A stretch of DNA of 64,000 bases, taken from positions 6,366,501 to 6,430,500 of the forward strand of contig NZ_CP009438.1 in the NCBI RefSeq assembly GCF_000761215.1, in the 5' to 3' direction. The stretch is from Streptomyces glaucescens. GTDB lineage: Bacteria > Actinomycetota > Actinomycetes > Streptomycetales > Streptomycetaceae. The notes beneath the pieces were generated by a model, which saw nothing but the letters and a program-made list of their open reading frames with translations, searched no databases and was not told the origin of the DNA. Both the position numbers and the translations under genes were made by a program. Of the stretch, positions 51,544-59,476 are shown one piece after another (the first letter of the stretch is position 1; each line of letters opens with the position of its first letter).

Positions 51544-52518
51544 TTACAGGGCCGCGCGGGCGGCCATCCGCGCCTTGCGGGCCGCCAGCTTCTCGTCGAA
51601 CTTCGACGCCTCGGAGTCCAGGCCGTTCATGAACAGGCCCAGTTCCTCCTGCGCCTTGAGGCCCTCCGGGCCGAGCCCGTCGATCTCCAGGACCTTCAGG
51701 AAGCGCAGCACCGGCTGGAGCACGTCGTCGTGGTGGATGCGCAGGTTGTACACCTCGCCGATGGCCATCTGCGCGGCGGCCCGCTCGAACCCGGGGATGC
51801 CGTGCCCGGGCATGCGGAAGTTGACGACGACGTCGCGCACGGCCTGCATGGTGAGGTCGGGCGCCAGCTCGAAGGCCGCCTTGAGCAGGTTCCGGTAGAA
51901 CACCATGTGCAGGTTCTCGTCGGTGGCGATCCGCGCCAGCATGCGGTCGCAGACCGGGTCGCCGGACTGGTGGCCGGTGTTGCGGTGGGAGATGCGGGTG
52001 GCGAGTTCCTGGAAGGCGACGTAGGCGATCGAGTGCAGCATCGAGTGCCGGTTGTCCGACTCGAAGCCCTCGCTCATGTGGGACATGCGGAACTGCTCCA
52101 GCTTGTCCGGGTCCACCGCGCGCGAGGTGAGCAGGTAGTCGCGCATGACGATGCCGTGCCGGCCCTCCTCGGCGGTCCAGCGGTGCACCCAGGTGCCCCA
52201 GGCGCCGTCCCGGCCGAACAGGCTGGCGATCTCGTGGTGGTAGCTGGGCAGGTTGTCCTCGGTCAGCAGGTTCACCACGAGGGCGATCCGGCCGATCTCG
52301 GTCACCTTGGACTGCTCCTTGTCCCAGGCCTCGCCGTCCTCGAAGAGGCCGGGGAAGTTGCGGCCGTCGGACCACGGCACGTACTCGTGCGGCATCCAGT
52401 CCTTGGCGACCTTCAGGTGACGGTTGAGTTCCTTCTCGACCACTTCCTCCAAGGCGTACAGCAGCCGTGCGTCGGTCCAGACGGAGGGACTGCCGAGGTG
52501 GGGAGAGGTCATCGTCAC
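51544..52518 (-). CDS. acyl-ACP desaturase (ferritin-like diiron type)
   Basis: A 324-residue soluble stearoyl-ACP-type desaturase. Diiron motifs are EEGRH at 117-121 and DENLH at 200-204, with further ligands in the LLTEDNLPSYHHE helix. It inserts a double bond in acyl-ACP, presumably to adjust membrane fluidity or supply unsaturated acyl chains, and would need an unlinked ferredoxin partner. The start is GTG 52518 with GGAG 5 bp upstream; the ATG two codons later is an alternative. Three phased operator-like sites lie 61-105 bp upstream and cover a plausible -10 TACGAT, pointing to repression by an unlinked regulator. Confidence 0.92.
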   Translation of the reverse strand: MTMTSPHLGSPSVWTDARLLYALEEVVEKELNRHLKVAKDWMPHEYVPWSDGRNFPGLFEDGEAWDKEQSKVTEIGRIALVVNLLTEDNLPSYHHEIASLFGRDGAWGTWVHRWTAEEGRHGIVMRDYLLTSRAVDPDKLEQFRMSHMSEGFESDNRHSMLHSIAYVAFQELATRISHRNTGHQSGDPVCDRMLARIATDENLHMVFYRNLLKAAFELAPDLTMQAVRDVVVNFRMPGHGIPGFERAAAQMAIGEVYNLRIHHDDVLQPVLRFLKVLEIDGLGPEGLKAQEELGLFMNGLDSEASKFDEKLAARKARMAARAAL

Positions 52519-52578
52519 GGGTACTCCAGGGGGACGGGCTTTGAGACATACAGGTGCCCCGGCGGGCGGCGCCGGAAC

Positions 52579-52623
52579 CTACGGGATCGTAGGCTACGAA
52601 TCCGTAGGTTACGAAGCCGTCGC
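52579..52623. promoter_or_regulatory. three tandem operator-like sites upstream of the desaturase
   Basis: CCTACG-GGAT-CGTAGG is at 52579-52594, CTACG-AATC-CGTAG at 52595-52608 and a degenerate TTACG-AAGC-CGTCG at 52610-52623, giving a spacing of about 15 bp. On the minus strand a candidate -10 TACGAT (52592-52587) lies inside the first site. Confidence 0.6.
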
Positions 52624-52683
52624 CTAAGGCCGCCGTAAAGAGCGCTGATCAGGGCCCTGCTCGCGGGTTGTTCCGGCAACCGG

Positions 52684-52713
52684 AAAAGCCCCGGGACGCG
52701 CAGGTCCCGGGCT
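52684..52713 (-). terminator. rho-independent terminator of the dimethylargininase gene
   Basis: On the minus strand AGCCCGGGAC pairs with GTCCCGGGGCT (one bulge) around a 6-base loop and is followed by TTTT. It lies 24 bp after the stop of the dimethylargininase gene. Confidence 0.7.
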
Positions 52714-52736
52714 GGACCGGTGAGCGGATCATCCGG

Positions 52737-53513
52737 TCAGGCGTACAGCTCGCGCAGCCGCACCGAGAGGCATGTCACACAGCCCTCCAGCTTCTCGAAC
52801 TCGCCGATGTCGACGACCACCGGCTCGTAGCCGAGGTCGGCGAACAACTCGGCGGTCTTCGGGGCGCTGGCCGCCATCAGCAGCTTGTGACCGCCGAGCA
52901 GCACCACGTGGGACCCGGAGTCCTCCGGCACGTGCAGGAAACGCCCGAACAGCGACGGCGTGTCCATCAGCGGGATGCGCCCGATCACCGTCCCGTCCGG
53001 CAGCGCCGTGACCGCCGACTTCAGGTGCAGCACCTTGCTCACCGGGACGGACACCACCCGCGCGCCCAGGGGCTCGAAGGCGGCCCGCAACTGCTGCACG
53101 CCCGCCGCGTTGGTACGGCCGCCGCGGCCCACGTAGATGGTGTCGCCGATCTTCAGGACGTCGCCGCCGTCCAGGGTGCCGGGGTCCCAGATCCAGTTCA
53201 CCGAGCAGCCGAGGCTCGCCACGGTCTCCTCGACCGCGATGGTCTCGGCGCGCCGGGACTGCGCGCCGGGCCGGGTGATCAGGGCGACGTTCTTGTACAT
53301 CACCACGGTGTCCTCGACGAACACCGAGTCGGGACAGTCGTCGGCGGGGTCGACCTCGACGGTCTCCCAGCCGTGGGTGCGCAGCGCCTCCGCGTACGCC
53401 TCCCACTGCTTCACCGCGCGGTCGAGGTCGACCTCCGTACGTGCGACGTGCGTGACGAGGCCTTCGGCCAGGCGGGGGCTGGGACGGCGGATGAGGGCCT
53501 TCTTGCTGGGCAC
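52737..53513 (-). CDS. N(G),N(G)-dimethylarginine dimethylaminohydrolase
   Basis: A 258-residue amidinotransferase-fold enzyme. DPADDCPDSVFVEDTVV, GTLDGGDVLKIGDTIYVGRGGRTN and the C-terminal VTCLSVRL with catalytic C248 are DDAH hallmarks; the catalytic His is in the HLKSAVT segment. It releases citrulline and methylamines from methylated arginines. The start is GTG 53513 with GGAG 6 bp upstream. It appears monocistronic. Confidence 0.9.
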   Translation of the reverse strand: MPSKKALIRRPSPRLAEGLVTHVARTEVDLDRAVKQWEAYAEALRTHGWETVEVDPADDCPDSVFVEDTVVMYKNVALITRPGAQSRRAETIAVEETVASLGCSVNWIWDPGTLDGGDVLKIGDTIYVGRGGRTNAAGVQQLRAAFEPLGARVVSVPVSKVLHLKSAVTALPDGTVIGRIPLMDTPSLFGRFLHVPEDSGSHVVLLGGHKLLMAASAPKTAELFADLGYEPVVVDIGEFEKLEGCVTCLSVRLRELYA

Positions 53514-53700
53514 GAGGGTCTCCGTATCGGATGGGTGGTTCTGGGCGTGGCCGAAACCCGTCGGGTGCCGGCGCACATCATGCAGGCCCATTGTCGGACG
53601 GCCGGCCGGCCGGGCGCGGACGGGTGCCGCCCTCCCCACGGTCCGCGCCCCCGTCGTCTGCCGTCGCCGCCCCGCGCCCCATCGGCGCCTGCCCGCCGCC

Positions 53701-55959
53701 TCAGCGCGCCCCCGTGACCCGCCGCAGGTGCTCGCCGGTGAACGACCCCTCCGCCCGCAGCAGCTCGCCCGGGGTCCCCTCGAACACCACGCGGCCACCG
53801 TCCCGGCCACCGCCCGGGCCGAGGTCCACCACCCAGTCGGCGTGGGCCACCACGTCGAGGTTGTGCTCGACGACCACGACCGTGTTGCCCGCGTCGACCA
53901 GCCGGTCGAGCAGCGCCAGCAGTCCGTCGACGTCCGACATGTGCAGCCCGGTCGTCGGCTCGTCGAGGACGTAGACCGCCCCGGTGCGGTGCAGCCGGGT
54001 CGCCAGCTTGATCCGCTGGCGTTCGCCGCCGGAGAGCGTCGACAGCGGCTGACCGAGGGTCAGGTAGGTCAGGCCCACGTCGCGCAGGGCGCGCAGCCGC
54101 CGCCGTACGCCGGAGTCCGCGAAGAACTCCAGGGCCTGCTCGGCGGTCATCTCCAGCACGTCCGCGACGGAGTGGCCGCCCACGGTCAGCCGCAGCACCT
54201 CCTCCCGGAACCGCCGTCCTTCGCAGGTGTGACACGTGGTCGTCACCGGGTCCATGAAGGCGAGGTCCGTGTAGATCACCCCGCGGCCCCCGCAGGTGTC
54301 GCAGGCGCCCGCGGAGTTGAAGCTGAACAGGCCCGGGTCGGCGCCCGTCTCCCGTGCGAAGAGCCGCCGTACGGTGTCCATCACCCCCAGGTAGGTCGCG
54401 GGCGTCGACCGCGCGGAGATGCCGATGGACGACTGGTCGACGACCACGGCCTCCGGGTGCGCCTCGGTCAGCTCGGCGACCAGTGTGCTCTTCCCGGACC
54501 CGGCGACACCGGTCACCGCCGTGAGCACCCCGGCCGGGAACCGGACGGTGACGTCCCGCAGGTTGTGCCGGCCGGCGCCCTTGACCCACAGCTCGCCGGC
54601 CGCCTCGCGGACACGCGTCTTCACCGTCGTACGGCGTCCCAGGCACCGCCCGGTCAGCGTCCCGGACCCGGCCAGCTCGCGCGGGGTCCCCTCGAAGACG
54701 ACCCGGCCCCCGTCGGCGCCCGCGCGGGGGCCCATGTCGACCACGTGGTCGGCGAGCGCGATGACGTCCGGGTCGTGCTCGACGACCAGCACCGTGTTGC
54801 CCTTGTCGCGCAGCCGCAGCAGCAGATCGCCGAGCCGGCCGACGTCGCGCGGGTGCAGCCCGACGCTGGGCTCGTCGAAGATGTACGTCATCCCGGTCAG
54901 GCTGGAGCCCAGGTGGCGCACGGTCTTCAGGCGCTGGCCCTCGCCCCCGGAGAGGGTGGCCGTCTCCCGGTCCAGACTGAGGTAGCCGAGCCCGATCGCC
55001 TCGATGCGCTCCAGTGCGGCGACCGCGGCCCGCGCGATCGGCCGGGCCACCGGATCGCGGATCCCCTCCAGCACCCCGATCAGGTCGCCGACCTGCATCC
55101 GGGCGCAGTCGGCGATGGACAGGCCGTCGATCCGGGTGGCGAGCGCGGCGGCGTTGAGCCGTGCCCCCGCGCACTGCGGGCAGGTGTCCTCGACCAGGAA
55201 CCGCGCGACGAGGTCGCGGGTCTTCTGGCTGAGCGCGGACAGGTCCCGCTTCAGATAGAGCCGTTCGAACCGGTCGGCCAGGCCCTCGTAGTCGTGTGCC
55301 CAGGAGCCGCCACTGCCGTCGACGGTGACCTTCGTGCCGCGCCCGCGCAGCAGGAACTCCCGCTCGGCGGCGGTGAACTCGCCGACCGGCTTGTGGGCGT
55401 CCAGCTCCGCCGCGTTGGTGTACGTCTTCCCGTGCCAGGTGCCCACCGCGAACGGCGGGAACAGGATCGCGCCGTCCGCCAGGGACCTGGCCGGGTCGAG
55501 GATCCGGTCCCAGGCGGGCTGCACGGTCCGGCCCAGACCGTCGCAGCGCGGGCACATGCCCGACGGGTCGTTGAACGAGTACGCCGTGGCCGGTCCGGCG
55601 CTGGGGGTGCCGTGCCGGGAGAACAGCACCCGCAGCACCGAGTAGACGTCGGTCATGGTGCCGACCGTGGACCGCGAATGGCCCCCGACCGGCTTCTGGT
55701 CGACGACGATCGCGGGCGACAGGTCCTCCAGGGCGTCCGCGTGCGGCTGCTCGTACTTGGGCAGCCGGTTGCGCACGAACCACGTGAAGGTCTCGTTGAG
55801 CTGGCGCTGCGACTCGACCGCGATGGTGTCGAACACGATCGACGACTTCCCCGATCCCGAGACGCCGGTGAACACGGTCAGCCGGCCCTTCGGGATGCGG
55901 AGCGTGACGTCCTTGAGGTTGTTCTCCCGGGCTCCGACGATGCTGATGAACTCGCTCAT
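53701..55959 (-). CDS. UvrA-like (DrrC-type) excinuclease ATPase
   Basis: A 752-residue UvrA paralog, about 200 residues shorter than canonical UvrA because the UvrB-binding region is missing. Walker A motifs are GVSGSGKS (32-39) and GVAGSGKS in the second half; LSGGE signatures occur in both halves. Zinc-binding Cys pairs are CPRCDGLG, CPQCAG, CDTCGGRG and CHTCEG. Such class II UvrA proteins, including DrrC of daunorubicin producers, confer resistance to DNA-binding drugs. It starts 10 bp after the ABC-F stop, so both belong to one inducible resistance operon. The drug is unknown. Confidence 0.92.
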   Translation of the reverse strand: MSEFISIVGARENNLKDVTLRIPKGRLTVFTGVSGSGKSSIVFDTIAVESQRQLNETFTWFVRNRLPKYEQPHADALEDLSPAIVVDQKPVGGHSRSTVGTMTDVYSVLRVLFSRHGTPSAGPATAYSFNDPSGMCPRCDGLGRTVQPAWDRILDPARSLADGAILFPPFAVGTWHGKTYTNAAELDAHKPVGEFTAAEREFLLRGRGTKVTVDGSGGSWAHDYEGLADRFERLYLKRDLSALSQKTRDLVARFLVEDTCPQCAGARLNAAALATRIDGLSIADCARMQVGDLIGVLEGIRDPVARPIARAAVAALERIEAIGLGYLSLDRETATLSGGEGQRLKTVRHLGSSLTGMTYIFDEPSVGLHPRDVGRLGDLLLRLRDKGNTVLVVEHDPDVIALADHVVDMGPRAGADGGRVVFEGTPRELAGSGTLTGRCLGRRTTVKTRVREAAGELWVKGAGRHNLRDVTVRFPAGVLTAVTGVAGSGKSTLVAELTEAHPEAVVVDQSSIGISARSTPATYLGVMDTVRRLFARETGADPGLFSFNSAGACDTCGGRGVIYTDLAFMDPVTTTCHTCEGRRFREEVLRLTVGGHSVADVLEMTAEQALEFFADSGVRRRLRALRDVGLTYLTLGQPLSTLSGGERQRIKLATRLHRTGAVYVLDEPTTGLHMSDVDGLLALLDRLVDAGNTVVVVEHNLDVVAHADWVVDLGPGGGRDGGRVVFEGTPGELLRAEGSFTGEHLRRVTGAR

Positions 55960-55969
55960 GCCTCCGACG

Positions 55970-57592
55970 CTAGGAGGGATACCCGACAGCCTCTGGCGTG
56001 ATTTCCGTGAGTTCTCCGTCCAGTCGCAGCCAGCGGGTGATTCCGAGGGACTCCAGGAACGGCAGGTCGTGGCTGGCCACGATCAGCGCCCCCTCGTACG
56101 ACTCCAGGGCGGTGGTGAGCTGCCGCACGCTCGCCATGTCCAGGTTGTTCGTCGGCTCGTCCAGCATCAGCAGCTGCGGGGCCGGTTCCGCCAGCATCAG
56201 CGCGGCCAGCGCCGCCCGGAAGCGCTCGCCGCCGGACAGGGTGCCCGCCTTCTGGTCGGCTCGGGCACCCCGGAACAGGAACCGGGCCAGCCGCGCCCGG
56301 ATCCGGTTGTTCGTGGCGTCCGGCGCGAACCGGGCCACGTTCTCGGCGACCGTCAGCTCACCGTCGAGGACGTCGAGGCGCTGCGGCAGGAACCGCAGCG
56401 GCACGTGCGCCGTCGCCTCCCCGGACACCGGCGCCAGTTCCCCGGCGATGGTGCGCAGCAGGGTGGTCTTGCCCGCCCCGTTGCGCCCGATCAGCGCGAT
56501 CCGTTCCGGGCCGTGCAGGTCGTAACCGCCCGCCACGCGCGCGCCGTAGGCCAGTTCCAGGTCGCGCAGGGTGAGCACGGTCCGGCCCGCGGGCACGGCG
56601 GTGTGCGGCAGGTCGACGCGGATCTCGTCGTCGTCCCGTACGGCCTCCGCCGCCTCGTCGAGCCGTTCCCTGGCCTCGGCCAGCTTCTCCTCGTGCATGA
56701 TGCGGTGCTTGCCGGCGGAGACCTGAGCCGCGCGCTTGCGCGCCCCCATGACGATCTTGGGTTCACGCTTGCTGTCCCACATCTTCTGGCCGTACCGCTT
56801 GCGGCGGGCCAGCTTCATGTGGGCGTCCGACAGCTCCCGCTTCTGCTTGCGCAGGTCCGCCTCGGCGACCCGCACCATGCGCTCGGCCGCCTCCTGTTCG
56901 GCGGCGAGCGCCTCCTCGTAGGCCGAGAAGTTGCCGCCGTACCAGGTGATCTCGCCGGAGCGCAGATCGGCGATCTGGTCGACGCGGTCGAGGAGTTCGC
57001 GGTCGTGGCTGACCACGACCATCACCCCCGGCCAGGACTCGACGGCCGTGTACAGCCGGCGGCGGGCGTACAGGTCGAGGTTGTTGGTCGGCTCGTCCAG
57101 CAGCAGGACGTCCGGCCGGTCGAGCAGCAGCGCGGCCAGCCGCAGCAGCACCGACTCGCCACCGGACACCTCGCCGATGGTGCGGTCGAGGCCGATGTGG
57201 CCGAGGCCGAGTTCGCCGAGGGTCGCCAGCGCCCGTTCCTCGACGTCCCAGTCGTCGCCGACCGTCTCGAAGTGCCGCTCGGACACGTCACCGGCCTCGA
57301 TGGCGTGCAGGGCGGCGCGCCGGGCGGCGATGCCCAGTGCCTCGTCGACCCGCAGGGCGGTGTCCAGCGTGACGTTCTGCGGGAGGTAACCGACCCGGCC
57401 CGCGGCGCGCACGCTGCCGTCGGTGGGGGTCAGTTCCCCGGCGATCAGCTTCAACAGGGTGGATTTCCCCGACCCGTTGACGCCGACGAGCCCGGTGCGG
57501 CCGGGACCGAAGGAGGCGTCCAGGCCGTCGAAGACGGAGGTGCCGTCGGGCCAGGTGAAGGACAGGGAGGTACAGGTGAGGGAAGTATGCAT
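55970..57592 (-). CDS. ABC-F ribosome-protection ATPase
   Basis: A 540-residue protein with two ABC domains and no membrane segments. Walker A motifs are GVNGSGKS (37-44) and GRNGAGKT, signatures VSGGES and LSGGERF, with DEPTNNLD after each Walker B. The ~80-residue inter-domain linker is rich in Arg/Lys/Glu and has a KLARRKRYGQKMWDSKREPK segment, as in antibiotic-resistance ABC-F proteins that displace drugs from the ribosome. The ATG is followed 10 bp after its stop by the UvrA-like gene. A ~230-nt leader with hairpins and a U-tract terminator precedes it, indicating control by attenuation. From memory SCO6720 in S. coelicolor is the likely ortholog. Confidence 0.92.
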   Translation of the reverse strand: MHTSLTCTSLSFTWPDGTSVFDGLDASFGPGRTGLVGVNGSGKSTLLKLIAGELTPTDGSVRAAGRVGYLPQNVTLDTALRVDEALGIAARRAALHAIEAGDVSERHFETVGDDWDVEERALATLGELGLGHIGLDRTIGEVSGGESVLLRLAALLLDRPDVLLLDEPTNNLDLYARRRLYTAVESWPGVMVVVSHDRELLDRVDQIADLRSGEITWYGGNFSAYEEALAAEQEAAERMVRVAEADLRKQKRELSDAHMKLARRKRYGQKMWDSKREPKIVMGARKRAAQVSAGKHRIMHEEKLAEARERLDEAAEAVRDDDEIRVDLPHTAVPAGRTVLTLRDLELAYGARVAGGYDLHGPERIALIGRNGAGKTTLLRTIAGELAPVSGEATAHVPLRFLPQRLDVLDGELTVAENVARFAPDATNNRIRARLARFLFRGARADQKAGTLSGGERFRAALAALMLAEPAPQLLMLDEPTNNLDMASVRQLTTALESYEGALIVASHDLPFLESLGITRWLRLDGELTEITPEAVGYPS

Positions 57593-57692
57593 ACGGGCCT
57601 CGCGGTTGCTTGATGCGGTCAGGAGCAACGCGTGTCGAGACACCGGGGAGCGGCGACCGGGGGAGGGGTCCGCGAAGGCACGGGGAGAAAAG

Positions 57693-57715
57693 GAAAAAAA
57701 CCCTGCACCGCAAGG
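57693..57715 (-). terminator. attenuator hairpin and U-tract before the ABC-F gene
   Basis: On the minus strand CCTTGC-GGT-GCAGGG (57715-57701) forms a short stem followed at once by seven U residues (57700-57694). It ends about 100 nt before the ABC-F start, inside the leader, so it should stop transcription prematurely unless the leader folds otherwise. Confidence 0.6.
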
Positions 57716-57744
57716 ACGGCTCGACGCCGAGGTCGCACGCGACG

Positions 57745-57763
57745 CACACACGGATCGTGTGTG
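57745..57763 (-). promoter_or_regulatory. leader hairpin of the ABC-F operon
   Basis: CACACACG-ATC-CGTGTGTG is a perfect 8-bp stem with a 3-base loop, upstream of the terminator hairpin. A further pair AGGAC/GTCCT overlaps the tiny leader frame. These could be the alternative structures of an attenuator. Confidence 0.5.
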
Positions 57764-57781
57764 ACGTGGTGTCTCAGGACC

Positions 57782-57793
57782 TCAGAGGAGCAA
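57782..57793 (-). CDS. possible 3-codon leader peptide (TTG CTC CTC stop)
   Basis: A strong ribosome site GGAGAAGGA (57804-57796) is followed 2 bp later by TTG-CTC-CTC-TGA. The spacing is short. In attenuators of ribosome-targeting resistance genes, a stalled ribosome on a tiny upstream frame changes leader folding. A longer alternative frame from the ATG at 57828 (69 codons to 57619) probably starts upstream of the transcription start. Confidence 0.35.
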   Translation of the reverse strand: MLL

Positions 57794-57830
57794 CGTCCTT
57801 CTCCAATCGGCGGCAACAGGAACGCCATAC

Positions 57831-57859
57831 ACCGTACGAGAGCGGCTGCGCAGTGTCAA
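57831..57859 (-). promoter_or_regulatory. housekeeping-type promoter of the ABC-F/UvrA-like operon
   Basis: TTGACA (57859-57854) and TACGGT (57836-57831) are spaced 17 bp, a near-consensus sigma-70/HrdB promoter. Transcription should start near 57824, giving a leader of about 230 nt before the ABC-F ATG. Confidence 0.7.
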
Positions 57860-57961
57860 CGGTTTTCCCGCGCGCCCCGCCGCCCCTCCGCTGCGACCCC
57901 TTCACGATCACGTCGGATTCCTGCCGGACCGGCCTGCGCGCGGGCTGCTTGAGTGAGTGCC

Positions 57962-58798
57962 ATGACCCACGACACCTCCCTGCGCGACCGCGCCCTCGTC
58001 TTCCGGTCCCTGCACGTCCCCGGCAGGCCGCTGGTCCTGCCCAACGCCTGGGACCGGGCCAGCGCCCGTCTCGTCGAGCAGGCCGGTGCCGCCGCCGTGG
58101 CCACCACCAGCGCCGGACTCGCCTGGGAGCTGGGCGCGCCCGACGGCGACCGCCTGGAGCGCGACCGGGCACTGACCGCCGTCGCGGCCGTCGCGAGCGC
58201 GGTCCGGGTGCCGGTGAGCGCCGACATCGAGAGCGGCTACGCGGCGGACGCGGCGGGCGTCGCCGGCACCGTCCGCGCGGTGCTCGCGGCAGGCGCCGTC
58301 GGGATCAACATCGAGGACGCGCTGCACGTGCCCGGCCGGGGCCCGCTGCGCCCGGTGGCCGAGCAGGCCGAGCGGATAGCCGCCGCCCGCGCGGCGGCGG
58401 ACGAGGCTGGTGTGCCGCTGTTCGTCAACGCGCGCGTGGACACCTTCCTGTGCGGCGCGGGGGGAGTGGACGCCACGCTGGAGCGGGCCGCGGCCTTCCT
58501 CGCCGCGGGCGCCGACGGGATCTTCGTCCCCGGGGCCGTCGACCCGGGGACGGTGGAACTGCTCGCCGAGGGCGTCGACGGGCCGCTGAACGTGCTGGCC
58601 GGCCCCGGCGCGCCGTCCGTGGCGGAGCTGGCCGCGCTGGGCGTCGCGCGGGTGAGCGTGGGCGCCGCCCTGGCCCAGGCCGCGCACGCCCTGGTCCGCC
58701 GCGCCGCGCGGGAGCTGCTGGGCGCGGGGACCTACAACACGCTGGCCGACGGGCTCGGCTACGGCGAGCTGAACGCGCTGCTCGGGGGCACCCCCTAG
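57962..58798 (+). CDS. isocitrate lyase / PEP mutase superfamily enzyme
   Basis: A 278-residue TIM-barrel protein. PNAWDRASARLVEQAGAAAVATTSAGLAW and VSADIESGYAAD are superfamily motifs, the latter with the Mg-binding Asp and Glu. GINIEDA and NARVDTF follow in the expected order. The KKCG loop of isocitrate lyase is absent, so it is more like the oxaloacetate hydrolase/carboxyPEP-mutase side group; the reaction is not known. The start is ATG 57962 with GAGTGAG nearby; a GTG three codons upstream is possible. Its stop overlaps the ssgD stop by 3-4 bp (CTAG). Confidence 0.85.
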   Translation: MTHDTSLRDRALVFRSLHVPGRPLVLPNAWDRASARLVEQAGAAAVATTSAGLAWELGAPDGDRLERDRALTAVAAVASAVRVPVSADIESGYAADAAGVAGTVRAVLAAGAVGINIEDALHVPGRGPLRPVAEQAERIAAARAAADEAGVPLFVNARVDTFLCGAGGVDATLERAAAFLAAGADGIFVPGAVDPGTVELLAEGVDGPLNVLAGPGAPSVAELAALGVARVSVGAALAQAAHALVRRAARELLGAGTYNTLADGLGYGELNALLGGTP

Positions 58799-59211
58799 CA
58801 GGCGTCCCGCATCAGCACCGCGAGATCGTGGTCCAGGTCCAGGTGCGCGTCCTCCAGGCCCTCGGGCACCAGCCGGTGCGTCGCCTCCAGGAAGCGGCGT
58901 ATCTCGGCCGAGTGGACGTGCACCACGGCGGTGCCCTCGGGGGCGTGGAACTCCAGGACCGTGCGGTCGTAGCCGTACGGCCGCACGCGGACGTCTCCCT
59001 GGCCCTCGGGGCCCTCCTGGCCCGCGGCGAGGAGTTCGCGGGAGAACGTCCAGCAGACCTCCACGCCCTCCAGGGTGGCCTGGGCCGGGAAGGTCATCCG
59101 AACCGCGAACGGATCGCGCCGGTCGTAGTACAGCGTGGCCGGGATGCTCGGCATCCGCGGCGCGGCGGCGACGAGGCGGGCCTCGACGGGCTGCTCGATG
59201 ACGGTGGACAA
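58795..59211 (-). CDS. ssgD: SsgA-like cell division/wall protein SsgD
   Basis: A 138-residue SsgA-like protein, a family restricted to sporulating actinobacteria that steers septum formation and wall synthesis. Segments typical of the family are ATLYYDRRDPFAVRMTFPA, VCWTFSRELLAAG, DVRVRP and LEFHAPEGTAVVHV. The sequence from STVIEQPVEARL onward matches SsgD of S. coelicolor as remembered; SsgD is linked to lateral wall integrity. The start is a TTG at 59211 with GGGAG 8 bp upstream, giving the expected N-terminus; upstream in-frame codons would add an unconserved tail. The gene is convergent with the PEP-mutase-like gene. Confidence 0.88.
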   Translation of the reverse strand: MSTVIEQPVEARLVAAAPRMPSIPATLYYDRRDPFAVRMTFPAQATLEGVEVCWTFSRELLAAGQEGPEGQGDVRVRPYGYDRTVLEFHAPEGTAVVHVHSAEIRRFLEATHRLVPEGLEDAHLDLDHDLAVLMRDAC

Positions 59212-59476
59212 CGCCTTGCTCCCTTGTGACGGCCGGACGGACTTCCGGGAATGAGGCCGGGCACTGGGTGAGACGTCGGAATCGGCCCGTCCGTGCATGC
59301 CCGTGCCGCGTGACCTCCGTCACCGTGTTCCTTCTCCGCCGCGATTCAGTCATATGGATGTGCCACGTGGGGTGACCTGCGGCTTTTGCCCGCATCCGAT
59401 CCCGGGTGGCCGCCGAGACCGCCCCGCGCGGAGGCCCTCTGGACGGCGCCCGGCAGGTCCGCTAGCTTCGCCCGCC

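Noticed and set aside
57619..57828. A 69-codon minus-strand frame in the ABC-F leader as the regulatory leader peptide
   Set aside because: Its ATG lies only 3 bp after the -10 element, so transcription should start downstream of it. The shorter TTG frame with a strong ribosome site fits better, although a leaderless start at 57828 cannot be excluded.
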